Shown one piece after another: positions 6,607 through 11,978 of a stretch of DNA of 11,978 nt (its first letter is position 1; each line of letters opens with the position of its first letter). The notes beneath the pieces were generated by a model. That model had not been told where the DNA came from, did no database searches, and saw only the letters and a list, made by a program, of their open reading frames with translations. The DNA comes from Gammaproteobacteria bacterium. GTDB lineage: Bacteria > Pseudomonadota > Gammaproteobacteria > Steroidobacterales > Steroidobacteraceae. The stretch is taken from contig DAIDKA010000224.1 of the NCBI GenBank assembly GCA_027451085.1, forward strand, positions 1 to 11,978, in the 5' to 3' direction. The position numbers and the translations under genes are program-made.

Positions 6607-7896
6607 GTGAGCGTCAATGCCCTGGAGGAAAACCCGACGTCGAGCCAGACGGGTGCGGCTGGTGCCGTCCATGCCGCAGGAGCCGCTGCAGCCTCGCCGG
6701 TGACCCCGGCTTCGGCCGCCGGCCGGACTGTAGCCAGACTGCTCGGTATGTTTGGCGCTCCGGCGGTGGAGTTCGTGCTGTGGAACGGTGAGCGCATCAG
6801 CCCGCCAGGCTCCACGCCCGTTGCGACGGTCAGAATCAAGGACGCCAGCACTCTACTGGGGATCATGCGCGATCCGGGTGTGCGCTTCGGCGACGCCTAC
6901 AGCGACGGCAGCATCCAGATCGAGGGCGACCTGGTGCGCTTCATGGAGGAGGTGTACCGCGGGTCAGCGCGTGCGCAGCAGCGCAAGTCCTTGATTTCGA
7001 ATCTGCTGGGCCGGCTGTTGCAGTCCGCGCCGCGCCGCAACACGCTGGGCGGCTCGCGCGACAACATCCACCACCACTACGACATCGGCAACGATTTCTA
7101 CTCGCTGTGGCTGGGGCGCACCATGGCCTACACGTGCGCCTACTACCCGACCCCGGCGACCACGCTGGATGAGGCGCAGGATGCCAAGATGCACCACGTG
7201 TGCCGCAAGATGCGCCTGCGTCCCGGTGAAACCGTGGTGGAGGCTGGTTTTGGCTGGGGCCGCCTGGCCGTGCACATGGCCAAGTACTACGGCGTGAAGG
7301 TCCGTGCCTTCAACATCGCCAAGGAGCAGATCGCCTTCGCCCGCGAGTACGCCCGCGCCCATGGTCTCGACAGGCAGATCGAGTACGTCGAGGACGACTA
7401 CCGTAACATCAAAGGCAACTACGACGCCTTCGTATCCGTGGGCATGCTGGAGCATGTGGGCGTCGAGAACTACCGCGAACTAGGCCGGGTCGCCCGTGGC
7501 GTTCTGGGTGGCAACGGCCGCGGCCTGATTCACAGCATCGGCCGCAACTACCCGGCTGGACTGCATCCTTGGATCGAACGGCGGATTTTCCCGGGCGCCG
7601 AGCCGCCGTCGCTGGCGCAGATGATGGAGATCTTCGAGCCTGTGAACCTGTCCGTGCTCGACGTGGAGAACCTGCGCCTGCACTACGCCCGCACGCTCAG
7701 GGACTGGTTCAACCTCTTTGAGCAGAATGTCGAGAAGGTACGCTCGATGTTCGATGAGAAATTCGTGCGCATGTGGCGGCTGTACCTGGCCGGTTCCGAG
7801 GCAGCCTTCACCACCGGCACCCTGCAGCTGTTCCAGGTGCTGTTCGCCACGGCCGACAACAACGACATCCCGGCGACGCGCGCCCACCTGTACTAG
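6607..7896 (+). CDS. Cyclopropane-fatty-acyl-phospholipid synthase family SAM-dependent methyltransferase
   Basis: A 429-residue enzyme that transfers a SAM methyl to the double bond of an unsaturated phospholipid acyl chain at the membrane. An Ala-rich leader (about 1-38) precedes a Cfa N-terminal lipid-binding domain (about 40-120, with FGDAYSDGSIQIEGDL). Catalytic-domain signatures are HHHYDIGNDFY (155-165), YTCAYY (175-180), the SAM loop VVEAGFGWG (210-218) and VGMLEHVG (278-285). Residues matching the E. coli Cfa bicarbonate site are present: Cys177, Glu282, His309 (IHSIG) and Tyr360 (HYARTL). The catalytic machinery therefore looks intact. The SAM loop reads EAGFGWG where classical Cfa has DIGCGWG. 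It is the first of three closely spaced genes and is followed after 13 bases by a flavoprotein reductase. Products could be cyclopropane, methyl-branched or furan-type acyl chains; sequence alone cannot decide. The family call is firm. Confidence 0.9.
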   Translation: MSVNALEENPTSSQTGAAGAVHAAGAAAASPVTPASAAGRTVARLLGMFGAPAVEFVLWNGERISPPGSTPVATVRIKDASTLLGIMRDPGVRFGDAYSDGSIQIEGDLVRFMEEVYRGSARAQQRKSLISNLLGRLLQSAPRRNTLGGSRDNIHHHYDIGNDFYSLWLGRTMAYTCAYYPTPATTLDEAQDAKMHHVCRKMRLRPGETVVEAGFGWGRLAVHMAKYYGVKVRAFNIAKEQIAFAREYARAHGLDRQIEYVEDDYRNIKGNYDAFVSVGMLEHVGVENYRELGRVARGVLGGNGRGLIHSIGRNYPAGLHPWIERRIFPGAEPPSLAQMMEIFEPVNLSVLDVENLRLHYARTLRDWFNLFEQNVEKVRSMFDEKFVRMWRLYLAGSEAAFTTGTLQLFQVLFATADNNDIPATRAHLY

Positions 7897-7909
7897 GCGT
7901 CCGTCGGCG

Positions 7910-8908
7910 ATGATCAATTGCGATGTGCTGATCGTCGGTGGCGGTCCCGCCGGGAGCGCTGCCGCACGCAAGCTGCGCCAGGCCGGCGCGGACGTGCTGG
8001 TCCTGGACAAGGAGACTTTCCCGCGCCTGAAGCTGTGCGCGGGCTGGATCACCCCCGAGGTGGTGTCCGACCTTGAAATGGACCCGGCGGCGTATCCGCA
8101 CCGCTTTCTGACCTTCCAGAAGATGCACGCCTACTTCAAGGGTGTGCACCTGCCCGTGCCGTGCGTGCAGCACTCGATCCGGCGCACCGAGTTTGACGCC
8201 TGGCTGCTGGAGCGCTCCGGCGCGAGGCATCAGCATCACACCGTGAAGCAGATCGAGCGTGACGCGGACGGCGGCTATGTCGTCGACGGCCAGTTCCGCG
8301 GGCACTACCTGATCGGCGCCGGCGGCACCCGCTGCCCGGTGTACCGCAGCTTCTTCCGCGAGGCCAACCCGCGCGCCACCGAGCTGCAGACCGTCACCCT
8401 GGAGCATGAGATCGAGTACGACTGGCAGGACCCTGACTGCCACCTGTGGTTCTTCGACCGTGGCCTGCCCGGATACTCCTGGTACGTCCCCAAGGCTCGC
8501 GGTTACCTGAACATCGGCATCGGCGGCATGGCCGAGCGCATCAAGGCCAGCGGCGTGGACATCTGGGACCACTGGAATCATCTGGTGTCCAAGCTGGACA
8601 AACGACTGGCGAAGGGTGCGAAGTACGACCCGCACGGGTACAGCTACTACCTGCGTGGCAATGTCGATGTCGTGCGCGTGGACAACGCGTTCATCACCGG
8701 CGACGCCGTGGGACTTGCGACCCGCGACATGTGCGAGGGCATCGGTCCCGCCATCCGCAGCGGTCACCGCGCGGCCGAGTCCATCCTGCGCGGTACGCCG
8801 TATCGCATCGAAGATGTGACCGGCGGCAGCCTGGGCGGCGGGCTTGCCACGAAACTGCTGGACTGGGCTTTCACCCGCGGCGCAGGAGCGCATTCCGCCG
8901 CCGCGTGA
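7910..8908 (+). CDS. FAD-dependent oxidoreductase, geranylgeranyl reductase family
   Basis: A 332-residue flavoprotein of the geranylgeranyl reductase (GGR)-like group, which reduces or otherwise oxidoreduces lipid double bonds. The dinucleotide-binding motif VGGGPAGSAAARKLRQAG (9-26) is at the very N-terminus, which fixes the ATG at 7910; an open frame back to 7718 lies inside the upstream gene. Other GGR hallmarks are KLCAGW (41-46), GAGGTRCPVY (136-145), PGYSWYVPK (187-195, the YxWxxP signature) and GDAVGLATRDMCEGIGPAI (264-282, the second FAD-binding motif). It is shorter than classical plant or archaeal GGRs (about 400), mainly at the C-terminus. It sits 13 bases after the Cfa-type methyltransferase gene and 20 before the DUF3014 gene, so co-transcription is likely. 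The pairing suggests it acts on the same acyl chain, before or after methyl transfer. That role is inference; the fold assignment is firm. Confidence 0.87.
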   Translation: MINCDVLIVGGGPAGSAAARKLRQAGADVLVLDKETFPRLKLCAGWITPEVVSDLEMDPAAYPHRFLTFQKMHAYFKGVHLPVPCVQHSIRRTEFDAWLLERSGARHQHHTVKQIERDADGGYVVDGQFRGHYLIGAGGTRCPVYRSFFREANPRATELQTVTLEHEIEYDWQDPDCHLWFFDRGLPGYSWYVPKARGYLNIGIGGMAERIKASGVDIWDHWNHLVSKLDKRLAKGAKYDPHGYSYYLRGNVDVVRVDNAFITGDAVGLATRDMCEGIGPAIRSGHRAAESILRGTPYRIEDVTGGSLGGGLATKLLDWAFTRGAGAHSAAA

Positions 8909-8928
8909 CAACTGCAAGCGAGGCGACG

Positions 8929-9735
8929 ATGACCTCCGATAAACCGATGATCTGGGGCGCCGCGGCTGCGGTCGTGGTGCTGGCCGGCGCACTGTACTGG
9001 TACGGCTATCGCAGCCATCACCCGGATCAGCCGGTGGTGGCATCGCAGTCTGCGGCGGTGTCGCAGCCTGCGGCTGTCGCCGCAAGTGCGCCGCCGCCCA
9101 TCGAGCATCCGGTGCCGGCGACCGCGGACTCCGCCCCGCTGCCGTCGCAGGTGGATCACAGCGACGACGCGCTGCTCAAGGCGATTGCGGCGCTGCCGAA
9201 CGCCGCAGCGGTCATCAGCCAGCTTCAGACCCAGAACGTCATCCGCCGCGCAGTGGCCACCGTGGACAACCTGTCGCGCAAGAAACTGCCTGCCAACCTG
9301 AGGCTGTTCAAGGCCACGCCCGGCCAGTTCATCGTCAGCAGTGGTGGCGGCGGGCTTGCCATCAGCACCGACAACTACGCACGCTACAGGCCCTTCGTCG
9401 ACATGGTAAAGAGCGTCGACGCGGACAAGGTGGTAAGCATCTACTTCCATTTCTACAGCCTGTTCCAGACGGCCTTCGATGACCTCGGCTACGCCGACGG
9501 TTACTTCAATGATCACGCGGTGGCGCTGATCGACCATCTGCTGGCGACGCCGGAACCTGTCGAGCCGCCTGCCCTGGCGCAACCCAATGTGATGTATGTG
9601 TACGCGGACCCGGCGCTGGAATCGCTGTCTGCAGGACAGAAGACGCTGATCCGCATGGGTTCTGCCAACGAGGCTGTCGTCAAGAGCAAGCTGCGCGAGT
9701 TCAAGGCCGCACTGCTGGCGCACCAGGCGCACTAG
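8929..9735 (+). CDS. Membrane-anchored DUF3014 domain protein
   Basis: A 268-residue protein with one N-terminal membrane segment (about 8-27), a Pro/Ala/Val-rich linker (about 33-75) and a compact C-terminal domain (about 76-262) that matches DUF3014. Visible family features are IRRAVATVDNLSRKKLP (105-121), NYARYRPFVDMV (149-160), the Y-rich stretch SIYFHFYSLFQTAFDDLGY (170-188), a YADPALESLSAGQK stretch (225-238) and RMGSANEAVVK (242-252). The domain should face the periplasm. No biochemical function is established for the family as far as I know. The ATG at 8929 has GAGG (8920-8923) at good spacing; a GTG at 8905 overlapping the previous stop is a less likely start. It closes the tight cluster after the flavoprotein, but DUF3014 genes may simply be passengers here, so a link to lipid modification is tentative. 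Confidence 0.85.
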   Translation: MTSDKPMIWGAAAAVVVLAGALYWYGYRSHHPDQPVVASQSAAVSQPAAVAASAPPPIEHPVPATADSAPLPSQVDHSDDALLKAIAALPNAAAVISQLQTQNVIRRAVATVDNLSRKKLPANLRLFKATPGQFIVSSGGGGLAISTDNYARYRPFVDMVKSVDADKVVSIYFHFYSLFQTAFDDLGYADGYFNDHAVALIDHLLATPEPVEPPALAQPNVMYVYADPALESLSAGQKTLIRMGSANEAVVKSKLREFKAALLAHQAH

Positions 9736-9742
9736 TCTTTCG

Positions 9743-9835
9743 GAAGTCGAATCCATTGCTGATGTGCCGATCCGGCAGGTTGCGAAGACCGACCACGAGG
9801 ACGCCGGGTTCATTGTGTACATCAAGGAACCGTAA
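9743..9835 (+). pseudogene. Possible C-terminal gene relic before the GNAT gene
   Basis: An open, natural-looking peptide tail (starts EVESIADVPIRQVAK, ends GFIVYIKEP) of about 31 codons ends in TAA at 9833-9835. It lies in a different frame from the DUF3014 gene and has no start codon or ribosome binding site of its own. Its mix of alternating hydrophobic and charged residues resembles the closing beta-strand of a folded domain, not random translation. It could be the tail of a lost gene or chance. I do not recognise the family. Confidence 0.22.
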
Positions 9836-9865
9836 AGGCGCGGTGGCGGGGATGGCAGGTACGAG

Positions 9866-10387
9866 ATGAACCGGGTCGACTGCACATACCAGCGGCATGC
9901 CGGGGCCATCCTCGCCATCCTCAACGAGGCCATCGAGAACTCCACCGCGCTGTACGACTACGAGCCCCGGCCTGCCTCAAGCATGGTCACGTGGTTCGAG
10001 GAAAAGCAGCGCAACGGCCAGCCGGTGATCGGCATCGAGTCCGCGGCGGGCGAACTGCTGGGTTTCGCGACCTGGGGCGTGTTCCGCGTCCGGCCCGCCT
10101 ACAAGTACACCATGGAGCATTCCGTGTATGTGCACCATGCGCATCGCGGCCGGGGTGTCGGTGAGGCCCTGCTGCGGGCGCTGATCGCGCTGGCGCCGGA
10201 GCACGGGCTGCATGTGCTGGTCGGCGGCATCGATGCACAGAATACGGCCAGCATCCGGCTGCACGAAAAGCTGGGCTTCACCCATGCGGGGACGGTGCGC
10301 CAGGCCGGCTTCAAGTTCGGCCACTGGCTGGACCTGGCGTTTTACCAGCTGGTGCTGCCCACGCCATTGAACCCTGTGGATGGGTAA
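9866..10387 (+). CDS. GNAT N-acetyltransferase, phosphinothricin/L-amino-acid acetyltransferase type (PAT/MnaT-like)
   Basis: A 173-residue cytoplasmic acetyltransferase using acetyl-CoA. The acetyl-CoA pyrophosphate loop is HRGRGVGEALL (93-103), preceded by the beta-4 strand YTMEHSVYVHHAH (81-93). The B-motif GGIDAQNTASIRLHEKLGF (120-138), with its conserved Asn, is typical of the PAT/YncA subgroup, as is the N-terminal IENSTALYDYEPR (23-35). Subgroup members acetylate amino groups of methionine derivatives, phosphinothricin or similar small amines, often giving resistance or detoxification. The true substrate is unknown, and the resistance role should not be assumed. The ATG at 9866 has only a weak purine stretch upstream (GGCAGGT, 9854-9860). 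It starts 130 bases after the previous gene in the same direction, so it may be a separate unit. Length is normal for the family. Confidence 0.88.
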   Translation: MNRVDCTYQRHAGAILAILNEAIENSTALYDYEPRPASSMVTWFEEKQRNGQPVIGIESAAGELLGFATWGVFRVRPAYKYTMEHSVYVHHAHRGRGVGEALLRALIALAPEHGLHVLVGGIDAQNTASIRLHEKLGFTHAGTVRQAGFKFGHWLDLAFYQLVLPTPLNPVDG

Positions 10388-10404
10388 GGTTGTGCTGCCC
10401 ACGC
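10352..10404 (+). repeat. 13-bp direct repeat around the GNAT stop
   Basis: GTGCTGCCCACGC occurs at 10352-10364, inside the end of the GNAT gene, and again at 10392-10404, just after its stop, 40 bases apart. It may be a trace of a small tandem duplication or slippage that changed the C-terminus of the acetyltransferase. Flanking bases are not repeated. Confidence 0.4.
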
Positions 10405-10488
10405 TTCTGGGTCGAGGACAAGCTGCCGTGGTTGATCCTGGACGACGGATTGCCTCAGTATCCCCGCGGTCGTTTCCCATCCGGTTGA
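10390..10488 (+). pseudogene. Short open fragment with coding character between GNAT and VOC genes
   Basis: From a TTG at 10390 to TGA at 10486-10488 one frame reads a natural-looking peptide of 32 residues (FWVEDKLPWLILDDGLPQYP is its core), with GC-rich third positions like real genes nearby. No ribosome binding site precedes the TTG and the start is therefore doubtful. The stop overlaps the GAGG that serves the next gene. It may be a gene remnant or a very small coupled ORF. I do not recognise it. Confidence 0.22.
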
Positions 10489-10497
10489 GGGCTCAGA

Positions 10498-10902
10498 ATG
10501 TTCACCTATGTCTGCCTGGGGACGCGTGATCTGCCACGGGCCTGCCGTTTCTACGATGCCGTGATGGCCGTACTCGGACAGGGACGCTGCGATACCTCCG
10601 GCGAGCCGGATTGGCAAGATTGGGCTGGCTGGGGAACCTACGAGGACAGCGGGCGGCGTCAGGTGGCGCTGTGGGTGTGCAAGCCCTTCGATGGTGCACC
10701 CGCGACCCCCGGCAACGGCACCATGGTGGCGCTGCGGGCCGGCAGCCGCGAACAGGTGGACCGGTTCCATGCCACCGCGCTGGCCCATGGTGGAAGTTCC
10801 GAAGGCGCCCCAGGATTGCGGCCGCAGTACAACGTCGATTTCTACGCAGCTTACGTACGCGATCCCGATGGCAACAAGCTGGCTGTGGTGTGCCGGAGCT
10901 GA
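10498..10902 (+). CDS. VOC family protein (glyoxalase/bleomycin-resistance fold), copy 1
   Basis: A 134-residue single-chain vicinal-oxygen-chelate protein made of two beta-alpha-beta-beta-beta modules. Module 1 opens with MFTYVCLGTRDLPRACRFYD (1-20); the linker carries KPFDGAPATPGNGTMVAL (62-79); module 2 ends with FYAAYVRDPDGNKLAVV (115-131). GAGG at 10487-10490 sits seven bases before the ATG. The usual metal ligands are not evident: strand 1 has no His or Gln, and the closing strand reads GNKLAVV where metal enzymes usually have a Glu after the Gly-Asn. It is thus more likely a binding or non-metal member than a glyoxalase I. It is clearly paralogous to the VOC gene at 11297, sharing the GTxxL, FYDA, KPxDGxPAT, GNG, EGAPG and FYAAYxRDxDGNKL blocks. 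The substrate is unknown. Confidence 0.88.
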   Translation: MFTYVCLGTRDLPRACRFYDAVMAVLGQGRCDTSGEPDWQDWAGWGTYEDSGRRQVALWVCKPFDGAPATPGNGTMVALRAGSREQVDRFHATALAHGGSSEGAPGLRPQYNVDFYAAYVRDPDGNKLAVVCRS

Positions 10903-10942
10903 TCGCTGGCGCTGTTCGTGCCCCTGGCGGCGCGACCGGCGC

Positions 10943-11160
10943 ATGCCGTTGTCGGTCGCACTGGTGCTGGCCAAATCTGTCATCTGGCTGGCAGAAACGC
11001 CGGGACTTTCTTCGGGCTGTGGGCTTATGCTTACCAGCCTGCTGCCTGGGCGGCCGTCCATGTGAAAAAGTGGAGCTCCTGGCCATTGCCGGTGCTCATG
11101 ACATTCACCATCGTGACCAACCTCAAGCATCTCAAGGCCACGGTGTATGTGCCGCAGTAG
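10943..11160 (+). pseudogene. Frameshifted small membrane-protein relic
   Basis: Two halves of what looks like one small hydrophobic protein lie in different frames. From the ATG at 10943 one frame gives MPLSVALVLAKSVIWLAETP, a membrane-like helix, before losing sense. From about 11001 the adjacent frame gives FFGLWAYAYQPAAWAAVHV and LPVLMTFTIVTNLKHLKATV, ending in TAG at 11158-11160. A single-base deletion near 11000-11005 would explain the switch. No slippery heptamer for programmed shifting is seen there. The second frame is also open from a GTG at 10918, giving an 80-residue ORF, but its first third looks unnatural. The joined product would be about 72 residues with two or three membrane segments. 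The family is not recognised. Confidence 0.35.
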
Positions 11161-11296
11161 GTACGCCCCATGTCTGTTGAGACCGGCAGCGCCGCCGGCA
11201 GGGTGGACTTGATCTCCGTGCACGATCGGTCAGGGCCTGCCTAAAATGCGGGCCGGCCGCCGCTTTCAATACATCTACTTTGCAGAGGAAAACCAC
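11161..11296 (+). other. Intergenic stretch before the second VOC gene
   Basis: No convincing gene lies between the relic stop and the VOC ATG. It holds a short CCGGC/GCCGG inverted repeat near 11183-11198, without a T-tract, and TAAAAT at 11242-11247, a -10-like hexamer that would give a 40-50 base leader to the VOC gene. No good -35 accompanies it, so the promoter is only a suggestion. Confidence 0.3.
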
Positions 11297-11662
11297 ATGC
11301 TCGGATACGTAACGCTCGGCACCAACAACCTGACCAAGTCGGCCGCTTTCTACGACGCCCTGGCAAAGGAGATGGGCGCCTCCCGCACCATGGAAGCGGA
11401 CAAATTCATTGCCTGGGGTACGCCAGGCTCAGCCATGGTGCTCCTGATCAAGCCCGCTGATGGCGGGCCCGCGACCGTCGGCAACGGTGTCATGGCCGCA
11501 CTGGCTGCCAAGGACAACGCCACGGTGGATCGTGTATACAAGCTCGCCATGAGCCTGGGCGGCAAGGATGAGGGCGCGCCTGGAGATCGCGGTGGTGGCT
11601 TCTACGCTGCTTACTTCCGCGACCTCGACGGGAACAAGTTGAACATTTTCCATCACGGCTGA
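11297..11662 (+). CDS. VOC family protein (glyoxalase/bleomycin-resistance fold), copy 2
   Basis: A 121-residue VOC-fold protein. AGAGGA (11284-11289) lies seven bases before the ATG at 11297, which also begins the conserved first strand MLGYVTLGTNNLTKSAAFYD; an in-frame ATG at 11246 would add 17 Arg-rich residues. The rest shows IKPADGGPATVGNGVMAAL (51-69), DEGAPG (91-96) and FYAAYFRDLDGNKLNIFHHG (102-121). As in copy 1, the expected metal ligands of strand 1 and of the closing strand are not apparent, although the terminal HH is new. The two copies share all blocks in the same order but are diverged throughout, so the duplication is old or they arrived separately. Such proteins are often small-molecule-binding or of unknown role. 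It is followed by an AT-rich break in composition. Confidence 0.88.
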   Translation: MLGYVTLGTNNLTKSAAFYDALAKEMGASRTMEADKFIAWGTPGSAMVLLIKPADGGPATVGNGVMAALAAKDNATVDRVYKLAMSLGGKDEGAPGDRGGGFYAAYFRDLDGNKLNIFHHG

Positions 11663-11693
11663 CCAGAAAGCGCCCATTGACTTCGACCGTCGA

Positions 11694-11801
11694 CTAAGGA
11701 AAACATAGGCTTGTAAATCTGGTAAACGCGCTTATCTGGTGTAAACGTACGGATATGGCGCTTATTTAAATTAAGCCAATAAATTAGTTAGGCAACCTGC
11801 C
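11694..11801. other. AT-rich island with nested direct repeats and a palindrome
   Basis: This non-coding segment is strikingly AT-rich against GC-rich surroundings. It holds direct repeats: ATCTGGT at 11717-11723 and 11734-11740, TAAACG at 11723-11728 and 11742-11747, and GCGCTTAT at 11728-11735 and 11758-11765. An imperfect palindrome, CTTATTTAAATTAAG (11761-11775), has six of seven pairs matching. A perfect 11-base palindrome, TCGACCGTCGA, sits just before it at 11683-11693. The repeats precede the start of the next gene and may be operators within its promoter region; several AT-rich hexamers could serve as a -10, none clearly best. An alternative is a junction left by horizontal transfer. 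Confidence 0.45.
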
Positions 11802-11978
11802 GTGACCACAGATAATTGGGTGACCCTGGCGGAGTTCAGCAGTGCCATTGCGGCACGGGTGGTGGCCCGGCGGCTAAGTGCCGAGTCCGTCCCCAATAGA
11901 ATTGTCGGGGATGGGCCCTTTGGCGGGCCTACACACTGGATCTGGGTCCCACCGGAGTTCCTGGACCAGGCGAAGCTA
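11802..11978 (+). CDS. Hypothetical protein, N-terminal part, DUF2007-like
   Basis: An open frame from a GTG at 11802 runs to the right edge without a stop (59 codons). TTAGG at 11788-11792 may serve as ribosome binding site. The visible part reads NWVTLAEFSSAIAARVVARR, then LSAESVPNRIVGDG and HWIWVPPEFLDQAKL. The order (strand, a helix that scans as inherited length, a short 'second strand', then a WVP strand and a helix with a gap-free Gln-Ala) resembles the DUF2007 pattern for short putative signal-transducing proteins, where a first strand and helix are followed by a VP-ExxxxA stretch. No signal peptide is seen. Because the gene is truncated, extra domains such as membrane segments downstream cannot be excluded. 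Recognition is by pattern only. Confidence 0.5.
   Translation, partial: MTTDNWVTLAEFSSAIAARVVARRLSAESVPNRIVGDGPFGGPTHWIWVPPEFLDQAKL

Noticed and set aside
7718..7909. N-terminal extension of the flavoprotein frame
   Set aside because: It lies wholly inside the methyltransferase gene, reads as a Cys/Ser/Arg-rich shadow, and the FAD motif begins right after the ATG at 7910.
7808..9085. Minus-strand open frame of 425 codons opposite the flavoprotein gene
   Set aside because: It has no recognisable motif, crosses three real plus-strand genes and has shadow-like composition.
10342..11223. Minus-strand open frame of 293 codons opposite the VOC gene and relic
   Set aside because: Composition is His/Pro/Arg-rich, no family is recognisable and it runs across a well-supported VOC gene.
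11787..11793. GTTAGGC, an exact match to the integron core site GTTRRRY, nine bases before a new gene in a run of small cassette-like genes (GNAT, VOC, VOC)
   Set aside because: No inverse core site (RYYYAAC) pairs with it at attC distance, no second core site was found between the other small genes and no integrase is in view. A single 7-base degenerate match is expected by chance.

Overview
The window is chromosomal-looking DNA from a GC-rich bacterium. Family content (an AttEFGH-type ABC exporter, a rhomboid protease with a short N-terminal domain, a DUF3014 protein, a Nudix hydrolase with its own N-terminal domain) suggests a proteobacterium, most likely a GC-rich gammaproteobacterium. 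That placement is inference. No rRNA, tRNA, CRISPR array, insertion sequence or phage gene was seen.

Region 1 (1-4129, + strand): the 3' end of an ABC ATPase, a fused double-FtsX permease and a secreted or lipidated AttH/CrtC-like lipocalin protein. The three are translationally coupled, with one-base stop/start overlaps at 288 and 2858. This matches the AttE, AttF/AttG (fused) and AttH components of an envelope ABC system.

Region 2 (4063-5711): a rhomboid-family intramembrane protease on the minus strand, convergent with attH and overlapping it by 67 bp. Divergent from it is a Nudix hydrolase on the plus strand with a probable leaderless promoter.

Region 3 (5846-9735, + strand): a MarR-family regulator preceded by an operator-like palindrome, then a tight cluster of three genes: a Cfa-type SAM-dependent lipid methyltransferase, a geranylgeranyl-reductase-type flavoprotein and a membrane-anchored DUF3014 protein. 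The juxtaposition of a lipid methyltransferase, an FAD reductase-like partner and a MarR regulator looks like a membrane-lipid tailoring module that may go beyond plain cyclopropanation. It is the most interesting functional hypothesis in the window.

Region 4 (9736-11978, + strand): a looser accessory stretch of small genes: a GNAT acetyltransferase of the phosphinothricin/amino-acid type, and two paralogous VOC (glyoxalase-fold) proteins. Between them lie open, coding-looking fragments that appear to be relics, including a small membrane protein split over two frames. After the second VOC gene the composition turns abruptly AT-rich, with nested short direct repeats and an imperfect palindrome. 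A new reading frame resembling DUF2007 then starts and runs off the right edge.
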